The translations under genes and the position numbers were made by a program. 64,000 nt of DNA from Epithemia pelagica (Eukaryota; Bacillariophyta; Bacillariophyceae; Surirellales; Surirellaceae), in the NCBI GenBank assembly GCA_946965045.2, contig OX337242.1, positions 1,240,001 through 1,304,000 on the forward strand, read 5' to 3'. The notes under the pieces were generated by a model that was not told the origin of the DNA, made no database searches, and was given only the letters and a program-made list of their open reading frames with translations. Below, piece after piece: positions 56,207 to 64,000 of the stretch; positions within the stretch are counted from its first letter, which is position 1, and each line of letters opens with the position of its first letter.

Positions 56207-56831
56207 CTAATAAAAAAAGATGGGCGATCGTTCCACATCTCTTTGGCTGTCGACACCTGTATTTTCTACGATAATGTCATGGCGGTCGTTCGCTGCACCG
56301 CCCGGGGACCATCCGACTTTGACTTCGCTAGCGACCTTATCTGCATTTGTTTCACGATGATGTTTTCGGGTCGATTTTCCGTGACTTTTTTCCATGTTAT
56401 CTTCATGGAGCCACACGATGACTCCATCTTTCTCGTCTACTATCCAGGACGGTTTGACGCTGTCCGCATTCATGAAAGACTCCTTGGAACTTGGTTCCTC
56501 ACCATTGGATGCATCCGCACTGTCTGGAATGGTACCATGGGTAGAAGTTGCCTCTGGTTCTTCTAGAACAGGGTAAAGGAGATTTTCTGTCGAGAAATCC
56601 TCATCAGAACTCTCACTTGTCGTGGTCATTTCTTCATGTACCCACAAATCGTCATACTGGCCGTTTAATTCGGTCGGCGGTGACGGATTCTTTTGCCCTC
56701 TACGTTAGGAGATGCTCTACTCCTCCGGATGGAAACTCGTTCTCCGTCTCTGGATGGGAATCCTGTGATCTACCCGACCGAAATTCCTTCTCCAGCTCTG
56801 ATGGGAAGTAAAGGCCCGCAGGGCCGCCCAT
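56207..56831 (-). CDS. Small acidic hypothetical protein (copy B, longer)
   Basis: Exon 1 56831-56721, 64-base intron 56657-56720, exon 2 56656-56207, 186 residues. Same as 7321-7888, but codon GAA replaces the TAA stop, adding ENTGVDSQRDVERSPIFFY. No domain recognised. Exon structure inferred. Confidence 0.35.
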
Positions 56832-57338
56832 TGACGGGGTATTGATCTTGTCGTCTCGGCTTGTCTGTCGTTGCCCTTCGTTTTTTCGAAGAGCTGCCCA
56901 TTGTTTGAATGGGCGAGTCAAGACTGTTTCGGCAGTCTTGGCGCTAGTCGCCGACACTCAATTGTCCGGCGGTTGGTCGATCCCCGGGTAGCCCTCTAAG
57001 AATGAGATGCATTCGAAACCCATTCGCTGATCTCTGAACGATACGATTCGATCGAGCCAAAGTCGTTTGTGATTTCTACAAAAAATGTGGGAAATCTTGG
57101 CTTGTCCATTTTTTACTCTTGAAAAAGACAAGTGTGTCTGGAACTGTGGTATGAATAGTACCCGGCAGCCGTTTCGGGGGATTGAGAGCGCCGGGGGACC
57201 TCCTACTCGGCCATCATTCTTGTGGTGATGCGTTGAGCCGAAAAAAAAACCGCTGGAAAGGGGCTCTCTCTCCGGACTCCGGATCTCCATCGCCCTCCAT
57301 GATCGGAAGACCTCTTGCATGCTTCTCGCGTCCTTCCA
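56832..57338. other. Intergenic region (copy B partner of 7889-8395)
   Basis: Same content as copy A, including the 120-codon minus frame (57320-56958). Nothing further supported. Confidence 0.35.
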
Positions 57339-57812
57339 ATGACGAAAGTTTCACAGTCGAAACAATACCGAGGGCTTTTCCGGAACTCCATCGTCGAAAA
57401 GGCGTTGGTCGGAATACTGATAATCCCATGGTTGTTCTTTTTATGGGTGAGCCACAACCATCCGAGCAGTAGCACCATAAATCGTCGAACCAGCAGCAAC
57501 AGCATTCGACGGGTCCAAGATATTCACTCAATTGTCGATGGGAGCAACGTGCAAGTGAAACAAGTGTCCAATCCAGTACTGGCCGAAGAAGCCTTTGTGC
57601 AAAGTTTTGCGGATCCCGAACACGAAGATGGCTTTGCCGAAAGTGATTTTGAACTATCCGAAAGTGGAGACGAACTGGACGAGGAACTCAATGAAGAAGA
57701 CGATGATGATCTATATGCAGATACAGAGATTCTAGAGGAGGAGGAAGAAGAAGAAGAAGACCATTCCGGTGACAATACCGATGGAGAAGAGGTTGTGAAA
57801 AGCATACAATGA
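57339..57812 (+). CDS. Single-pass membrane protein with acidic tail (copy B)
   Basis: 157 residues from ATG 57339. One residue (D for N in the acidic part) differs from copy A. Signal-anchor segment about 20-40, Glu/Asp tract about 105-145. Function unknown. Confidence 0.6.
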   Translation: MTKVSQSKQYRGLFRNSIVEKALVGILIIPWLFFLWVSHNHPSSSTINRRTSSNSIRRVQDIHSIVDGSNVQVKQVSNPVLAEEAFVQSFADPEHEDGFAESDFELSESGDELDEELNEEDDDDLYADTEILEEEEEEEEDHSGDNTDGEEVVKSIQ

Positions 57813-58774
57813 AAGCTGCCACTGTTGGCTTGATAGGAACGGAGGAATAAAGAACAGCCTTCTGTTGTGTCATATCTAGCATTGCATCGTATACATGAAA
57901 CGAAAAATAGTAGTCTTCTGATTTGGTGTCAGACCATTCCATTCAACGACAAAAGATCGCAACCGTCATCCATTATGATAATTTGGTAGGGGAACAACAT
58001 ACAGGAGAGCGTGTTCTACCTTTGTGCCTCTGTGTTGTTCCGTGACTCGGCATTGTTGTCACTTCGTAATTCGATCAAGAACTACGCGCATTCAGTAACA
58101 GGGAACATGCACAAGGTCGCACAAACACACACGTTCACACATATTGGAATGCGTACTACCTAATTTAAACTGGACAAGTCAAAACATTGTATCAACCTGC
58201 GTAGGACAAATCGACACAATGCATCACCTTGTTGGTTTAGTTTTGTTGCCTAAGAGGAGTAACAAGTAACAGATATTCCTCGAAACATCCCATAGTCATA
58301 GAGTCTATCGCAAATTTTCGACAGACCAAAGCAGATGGTCCCTCCTTTCGCGGGTTCGCTTTGTCTTGTGGCACATATATCCGGAGCGTCTGTGCAGCAT
58401 TATTTCAAAAAAGGAATTAAAACATAAAATTATATGTAGCGCTGGGGAGTGCCGAATCTTGAGCTTCCGGAAAAAGATACCAGGGAAGAAACGCCCATGT
58501 TGTTGAGAGTTTCTGTGACGGGTAGGCCAAAGAAGAAGAACGAGCACAATCTGTTTCCTCATTCGTGTGTTGTCGTCACTTTGGAGAAGGATCGATCAAG
58601 AGAAGAAGGGTATCTTCTGTTTCATCCACAACTGGATGCTTCTCGTCCAGATTTCAATTCCATTCTGTGAATAGAAGAAGAAGAAGAAACGAGTGCAATC
58701 ACTTACTAAATCATTCTCGGGAAAACAGGCGAGACACAACATCAATAAAGAAGAAGAACACAAAACAGACAATC
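57813..58774. other. Intergenic region upstream of propeller-like gene (copy B)
   Basis: Partner of 8870-9831. AT-rich, no supported gene. Confidence 0.4.
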
Positions 58775-60844
58775 ATGATGCTTCCTTCGTTTGAAAGGGT
58801 CCTTCGTTTGGGCTTGTCCTTCGTTTGGCTCGATTGTTTTGCTAGTGCAACCAGCTTTGACCAAGTGGTGTGGACCTTGACATCTCCCGTTGGTGGTGGA
58901 TATGCGGGTCAAGCCCGATACTATGCTGGGCGTCAACAATTGATTTTGACGGGTACAGTCTGGGACTCGGAGTTTTTGGAACACTCGGCCTGGCACACTT
59001 CTTTGGGACGACGACAAGAACGAAAAGTCTCGGAAGGGCTACCGGCGCATGGATTTTTGGGTGATTCGCAGTGCTTTCTGGCCAGTCTCAACGTGTCGTC
59101 GTCCGACGTCCCAAATGCACTGCCTACATGGACTACCGTGCTCCAGTCTCAAGCGCCACCTCATGCCTGTGGCACTGCCATGGCTCTCCGAGAACAAGAT
59201 ACAGCCGCTCAACTCTTGGTCTTGGGCTATGAGCGACTGCCCGATCCCATTCATACGGATTGGACGACGCGAGTGCAACAATCCTTGACCTTGTGGCAAG
59301 TCCATCCCGATAACCTCGTGCCGGCATCTCCCCTGACTACCACGTTTTCCTTGTACCAAAATGAATTCCATCCCACCAACACGGATTGGACCAGTGTGCC
59401 GTCTCAATATCATCATCAATCCGATTCGTACATTTACTCCATGGAGGCCGTCCCTGGTGAGGCACCCGATACGGTCTTTGTGGCCGTGACGCAAAGTGAG
59501 ACGGTCCCTTCCTGGTTGTACAATATCGGTGAATTCGCCCCAGAGCAGCAACCAGACGACGAAACTCTACATTCGCAATGGTATCAACACCAATTGTCAT
59601 TGGTTCCAGAACTGGCCAATGGAGCTTCCACCGCCTCGTGGCGTGTTCCCATTGTCACGGGAGGAGTCCAACATATCGATGCCGATCATGGTACTGTATT
59701 GTGGTATACCAAATTTACCTACGGGCAGAATACTGCTCCGGGACATGTCATGGTAACCAATGTAGCCTATTTTCCCAATACTCAGGACGGTGCCTCTGTC
59801 TAGGTGGGTGGATCGACACAAGCCAGTGGATCTCTGTTGGGTACGGCCGTGACGGGTATCGCCGATCAATGGGATGGCTTTGTGACAAAATTGAAAGCCG
59901 ACAATGGTCAATTGTGGACGGGTGATGCACAGCAGCAGCAAGATTCTTCGATTCGCATTGCGAGTAGTCAAAATCGTCACGATTGGGTGGTAGCCATCTG
60001 TGGCCAAGGACCAAATCATGCGTATATCGTGGGCACGACGCAGGGCTCGGTGGTGTCGGGAGGCAGCAACAATGACGGTGGAGCCTTTGTCATGCGTCTG
60101 AATGTGGATACCATGACAATCGAATGGACGGTCCAATTGCCTGGCATGGGCGTCGTGGCCACCGCATATGCTATGGATCCTCAAGAACCATCCTCATTGA
60201 CAACGACCAAGAATCTCTTGTATGTCGCAGGCGTCTTGCCAGTGAGACATGCCGGATGGACGGTAAATGGAACGCTTCAGACCACGACATCAAGTACCAG
60301 TAGATCCAGTCAAGATGCCTTTGTCGTTGCCATTGACGTGGATCACATCAAGGGTCAAGTTGAATGGATTCATGAACTGGATTTCTCCAAAAAACAAGAA
60401 TCCATCGCCTCTCTCTCCTTGGACGATCATCATGTATGGGCCTATGGCAATTCGTACGATTCCGACACCCAAGAGAATCAGGTCTTTGTGGTTGCCTTGG
60501 ATCGTGAAGCAGTGCCCAAACAAAACGAGGATGGTTCGCCTGTGCCACAAGAAGAGGAAGCGGACAACAAGGACGACGACAACGATAGCAGTGCAGTGGT
60601 GGTGGCCATTATGGTACCACTGGTGGTATTGGTCGTCGTGGCGTCCGGTTTGGCCATTCTACTGAAACGTCGTGCTCACAATCAAACCACCAAGGAAGAT
60701 TGGCAAACCACCATGCCTCAACATGAGCTGAAACTCCAAGAACAGCAACAACCCCCCGAACAACCAAAAGACGATTCCCACACTTATTCGGGGGAATCCA
60801 CCGAACGGGACTCTGCCAATGATGATACCAAGTCCATTGTGTAG
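58775..60844 (+). pseudogene. Secreted/membrane beta-propeller-like protein, nonsense codon (copy B)
   Basis: The frame is continuous across the T run that breaks copy A. Read through, it is 689 residues: signal peptide 1-25, beta-rich blades, one transmembrane segment near 610-630 (SAVVVAIMVPLVVLVVVASG), Gln/Asp/Glu-rich cytoplasmic tail. At 59801-59803 TAG replaces TTG of copy A, stopping after residue 342 and before the membrane anchor. The first half could be made as a secreted fragment. Blades such as DGFVTKLKAD and DGAFVMRLNVD suggest a propeller fold; ligand unknown. Confidence 0.72.
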
Positions 60845-61211
60845 AACACAATATTACGAATAGACAGACCGATAGCTTCAAGGCCTCTTCCCTTGTTGGA
60901 CGGCCTTGTGGGTTTCTCTTCTGTAGAGAATGGGGAAGAATATGATACTTACTCCTAGGAGTAGGAATAGATACTCGTGTGGAAACATAGGAGTAGTTTT
61001 GCGTGTACCCAGGTAGCAAAACTATGGTGATCACAAATCCCCAAATTTTGAAAATATCGACAAGCACCCCCCAAAAAGTATATTGTAGTCCCCCTTTTCA
61101 ACAGTTTGGTCATCGCTGACAAGACGAATTTGCCATTATGCCCGTCACATTGGAGATAAACACAATTGAATCCTATTGTCCAACAAGCAACATCTTGAAC
61201 ACAAACAAGAT
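60845..61211. other. Intergenic region with empty mariner target site
   Basis: 367 bases between the propeller gene and the cyclophilin gene. ACTCCTAGGAGT at 60951-60962 is palindromic, with the TA used by the mariner in copy A at its centre. It holds the cyclophilin promoter. Confidence 0.6.
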
Positions 61212-62210
61212 ATGACACAAGTGAAGCGAAAGAAGAATACGGGTGGGGGAAAATGGATAGTTCGAAGCTCATTGGTCCTTTTACTCGTCGTTCTATGGTT
61301 TGTGGCCATGTTTGGACCATTTCGTTTGTATGACGGTGCTATCGAACGAAATAGTGAAGGAAACGGTTTAGCAAAAGATAGCCTCCTTCTTCGAGGAAAA
61401 CATTACGTCGTGGAAAGCAAAGATGACGACAAGGCTGAAGGCTCGGAAGAAGAAGACGAGGACAAGCCAGATGATGGTGAGAACGTGCGTGATGGCAGCA
61501 CTGATCCGGGAGAAGAAGAAGAAGAGGAGGAGGAAGAAGAAGAAAAGGAAGGGGAGGAAGAAGAAGATAAAGAGAGCGAAGAGGAACAAGAGGAGGAAGA
61601 AGAATCCGTTGCTCGAAGATTGTCCAGTCCACCAAATGAAAATGGCAAGGATATGCTTGTTCCCAAAAGATATGTCATGGAACTTGATGGTTTGGACGGG
61701 CAAGAATCAACCGGAAAGGTGATTATTGAGTCAAGGCCAGGGTGGGCTCCAATTGGCGCTGCCCATTTTGATCAACTGGTGGCAAGTGGATTTTATAATC
61801 AGTGTCGATTTTTCCGAGTTGTTCCCAAGTTTATTGTTCAATTTGGTATCTCGGGAGATCCTTCGATAGAGAAAAAGTGGAGAAAAGACGTGCCCCAGGA
61901 TGATCCTGTCGAGCATTCCAATATTTATGGAACAGTCACATATGCAACGGCGGGGCCCACAACTCGTACCACTCAACTTTTTATCAACCTCAAGGACAAC
62001 ACATTTTTGGATCAACAAGGATTTGCGCCTTTTGCGGAAGTGGTAGAAGGGATGCAATACATCGAGGCCATCAACAAAGAATACGGGGAACGGCCGGACC
62101 AAGGGCAAATCGAACGCGAGGGCAATACATATCTCAACAGGGAGTTCCCAAACCTTTCGTACATTGTCATCGTGTACGAAGAGACTCCCATTGCAAAGGG
62201 CGGAAACTAG
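61212..62210 (+). CDS. Membrane-anchored cyclophilin-type peptidyl-prolyl isomerase
   Basis: 332 residues from ATG 61212. Basic N-terminus, signal anchor about 15-36, Glu/Asp-rich stalk about 80-150, then a cyclophilin domain about 165-325 with FFRVVPKFIVQFGISGDP (catalytic Arg in FFRV), TRTTQLFINL, FAPFAEVVEGMQ and NLSYIVIV. The usual Trp of the cyclosporin pocket is replaced (GFAPFA), as in many algal cyclophilins. It catalyses prolyl cis-trans isomerisation, probably on the lumenal side of the secretory pathway (type II topology inferred). The copy A counterpart is split by Copia. Convergent with the thioredoxin-like gene, 209 bases apart. Confidence 0.85.
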   Translation: MTQVKRKKNTGGGKWIVRSSLVLLLVVLWFVAMFGPFRLYDGAIERNSEGNGLAKDSLLLRGKHYVVESKDDDKAEGSEEEDEDKPDDGENVRDGSTDPGEEEEEEEEEEEKEGEEEEDKESEEEQEEEEESVARRLSSPPNENGKDMLVPKRYVMELDGLDGQESTGKVIIESRPGWAPIGAAHFDQLVASGFYNQCRFFRVVPKFIVQFGISGDPSIEKKWRKDVPQDDPVEHSNIYGTVTYATAGPTTRTTQLFINLKDNTFLDQQGFAPFAEVVEGMQYIEAINKEYGERPDQGQIEREGNTYLNREFPNLSYIVIVYEETPIAKGGN

Positions 62211-62419
62211 GGGCGCAATAAGGATCAACTTCACAAGGGATGATAGAGAAGGGCTGACGGAAGTTTTACCCGTGACTCGTGACGCTTCATAAAGAGCAAC
62301 ATTCAACAACCTTTCACGTTTTCATTATATTGCATAAACTTCTGTCATTTGTGGTAACTGTAATAGACAAAATATTAAAGATGCATTGAATGTCACTTCC
62401 ATTGTGCTCCCCGATAGTT

Positions 62420-63151
62420 TTAGTCACTGCGACAAGCCACATTTTGAATCCATGAAGAAAGATGATCCTTCGAAAGCGGTCCCAATCGCTGATCAAGCAC
62501 CTGGCCATTGGAACGGTGGAGGACCCATGTAGGGCTTCCTCTGGCCCGAATCGAGTAGAATACATGGGCAATCTTCTCAGGAAGTACTCGTTGGTCAATG
62601 GTATTTAATAGGTTCTGCAATGCATGGTGAGGGATTCCGCCACGCGAAAGGACTTCCCGCTTGACCTGTTCTTTCGTCGCGTCCAGAGCCAACTGAATCA
62701 AGTCATGTGGTGCCTTGTCCTTGTCCACCACAATGTCGTGTGCCACGGGCATGACAAGCTTTTCGTAGTAGCGAGCGGCGGATGAGCCCAAGGCCTGTTG
62801 TGAAACTCCCACCAATTCTTGTTTCTCAAGCATCGCTTTGGCAGATTCGACCGTGTTGTACTCAAAATCTTCAAAGGCAGTCGAGACAACGTATATATCA
62901 ACTGGGAAATGTTGTTCTGGACAATCCTTCGTATTCTTCTTGGCGGCTTGCTGTTCCAGGTATAGGTCGTTGAGAACGGGAAGAGCCGCTTGGTGACAAC
63001 CAGGACAATTGGGTTGAATTAGCAAACAAAGCTTGAGTGCAGACTTGTCCGATCCGTTAATGTCATCCGGTGACCCTTGCAACCAAACCAATGAATCCAG
63101 TGGTGGCATGAATTGTGATGGTGGGGAAGTGGTCGATGAATAATCGCTCAT
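62420..63151 (-). CDS. Thioredoxin-fold protein with CPGC motif
   Basis: 243 residues, ATG 63151. Beta strand LKLCLLIQPN leads to C49-P-G-C52 followed by a helix (HQAALPVLNDLYLEQQA). A helical insertion (about 95-190) precedes a cis-proline block (GSPTWVLH, P207) and a final helix (LSKDHLSSWIQNV). The layout with a helical insert resembles DsbA/nitrophilin-type thioredoxin folds more than plain thioredoxin. Dithiol oxidoreductase activity is inferred. No signal peptide seen. It lies between two cyclophilin genes. Confidence 0.7.
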   Translation of the reverse strand: MSDYSSTTSPPSQFMPPLDSLVWLQGSPDDINGSDKSALKLCLLIQPNCPGCHQAALPVLNDLYLEQQAAKKNTKDCPEQHFPVDIYVVSTAFEDFEYNTVESAKAMLEKQELVGVSQQALGSSAARYYEKLVMPVAHDIVVDKDKAPHDLIQLALDATKEQVKREVLSRGGIPHHALQNLLNTIDQRVLPEKIAHVFYSIRARGSPTWVLHRSNGQVLDQRLGPLSKDHLSSWIQNVACRSD

Positions 63152-63665
63152 GGTTCCAACACAAAGTCAACAAGTTATGGTATCTGTTCAGTTTGAGATA
63201 TGTAACAAGTTTTGGTGTCTGTTCAGTTTGACATATGTTTTGTGATCATTCTTCCAAGTACGAGGGAGACAAGGAAGATCAAGAGGGTCACATCGTAGAT
63301 TCATTCCTCATGGTTCCTTGATTCAAGTGCAGGAAGTTTGGAGCCCAAAGTCCATCGTCGTGTCATGAAAATGTTGCCCAAGAAGTCTCGTATTATCGTC
63401 CCCCAAATCCCCCAAGCCATACGCGCGCCACGCCACTTGCCGCCGTGGCCCTTTGGAGAGGGTAGAGTTTCCAAGGAGAAGGCATAGCTAAGCAACTGGA
63501 GTAAATACGGATACTCCTACTACCTACAAGCTTTTAGAGCGAAAGTCTCAACCACATTCAGTCTATTATCACGAATTATGATCCCATGACATGTCCTTCA
63601 AACGCATCTTTCTATTCCCGGTACCTGACAAGCCCTTGATTCCTTCGCCTCCAATTTCCCCCCAT
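63152..63665. other. Intergenic region between thioredoxin-like gene and second cyclophilin
   Basis: 514 bases, includes a direct repeat of GTCTGTTCAGTTTGA (about 63183 and 63217). It holds the promoter of the thioredoxin-like gene and the 3' end of the edge cyclophilin. No gene seen. Confidence 0.45.
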
Positions 63666-64000
63666 TCAAATTTGACTTTCAATCATATCCTGGTCCTCTT
63701 CTCGCAGAGATACAATGTAGGAGAGATCCGGAAATTCCTCCATGAGATATTCGTTTCCGCGCTTTTGAATCTTGGATTGATTCGGCTTTTCCTTGTACTG
63801 TGCATTGATTTTGTCCACGTACTCCATACCCTGAAGAACTTGAGCAAAAGGAGCAAAGCCCTCCTTGTCCAAATAAGCGTTATCACGCTTGTTGATGAAA
63901 AGTTGGGTATTGCGGGTGTTCTTTCCCGATGTTGCGTAGGTGATTGTTCCTCTTTGATTGCTTCGTTCTACAGGATCGTCCACCAGCTTGTCGTGTCTGA
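63666..64000 (-). CDS. Second cyclophilin-type isomerase, partial at window edge
   Basis: The stop lies at 63666; the frame is open to base 64000 and continues beyond. About 110 residues are visible: DDPVERSNQRGTITYAT, TRNTQLFINKRDN, GFAPFAQVLQGMEYVD, LSYIVSL, clearly a paralogue of 61212-62210 (same TRxTQLFIN and GFAPFA variants). The N-terminus is outside the window, so anchor and acidic stalk cannot be judged. Confidence 0.85.
   Translation of the reverse strand, partial: RHDKLVDDPVERSNQRGTITYATSGKNTRNTQLFINKRDNAYLDKEGFAPFAQVLQGMEYVDKINAQYKEKPNQSKIQKRGNEYLMEEFPDLSYIVSLREEDQDMIESQI

Larger units (their letters stand above)
47865..61758. repeat. Segmental duplication, copy B (uninterrupted)
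   Basis: Same-orientation partner of 1-20452. It lacks the mariner element (empty TA at 60956-60957) and the Copia element (empty GGAAC at 61679-61683) and keeps the 1092 bases deleted from copy A. The cyclophilin gene at its right end is complete. Its left end is where the window's copy A begins, so the real boundary may lie further left. Confidence 0.93.

Noticed and set aside
1-64000. tRNA or rRNA genes
   Set aside because: No cloverleaf with A and B boxes and no rRNA-like conserved blocks were noticed on reading; a dedicated scan was not possible.

Overview
The window is eukaryotic nuclear DNA. Most likely it comes from a diatom, probably a pennate one. The evidence is short GT-AG introns (55 to 76 bases), Ty1/copia elements of the stramenopile type, a protein with a plastid-type A-x-A-F targeting motif and a DUF1995 domain, membrane-anchored acidic cyclophilins and many serine/acid-rich nuclear proteins. 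No species is claimed.

Layout. (1) 1-20452 and 47865-61758 are two copies, A and B, of one segmental duplication in the same orientation. In the stretches compared they differ by roughly one base per one to two hundred. Each copy carries a divergent pair of ELM2-SANT-PHD chromatin-type genes, a small acidic gene, a membrane protein with an acidic tail, a secreted/membrane beta-propeller-like gene and the start of a membrane-anchored cyclophilin gene. (2) Copy A has decayed. A clean in-frame 1092-base deletion removes SANT, PHD and one PDZ-like domain from the first gene. A mariner element (12016-14386) and a truncated Copia element (15139-20372) are inserted, and both empty sites survive in copy B. 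The propeller gene is broken in both copies, by a frameshift in A and a stop codon in B. (3) Between the copies lies a DNA element of about 14 kb (20983-35017). It has inverted arms of about 2 kb built from 188-190 base satellite units, and it carries a piggyBac-like transposase, a divergently transcribed gene joining a SET-like domain to a candidate 2-oxoglutarate/Fe(II) oxygenase domain, and three unknown genes. I consider this the most novel object in the window. (4) 35018-47864 holds a DUF1995 plastid-type gene, an unrecognised frameshifted gene, a small acidic gene, a 909-residue transposase-like gene, a strong hairpin, a solo Copia LTR with intact 5-base target duplication, and poorly coding DNA. 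(5) To the right of copy B are the intact cyclophilin, a thioredoxin-fold gene with a CPGC motif, and a second cyclophilin cut by the window edge.

How it fits together. The host genes point to chromatin regulation (ELM2-SANT-PHD proteins usually act with histone deacetylases) and to protein folding or secretion (cyclophilins, propeller protein). The accessory DNA is a nest of four transposon classes. Because the two copies are so alike, an assembly artefact (two haplotypes placed in tandem) must be excluded before any evolutionary story is accepted.
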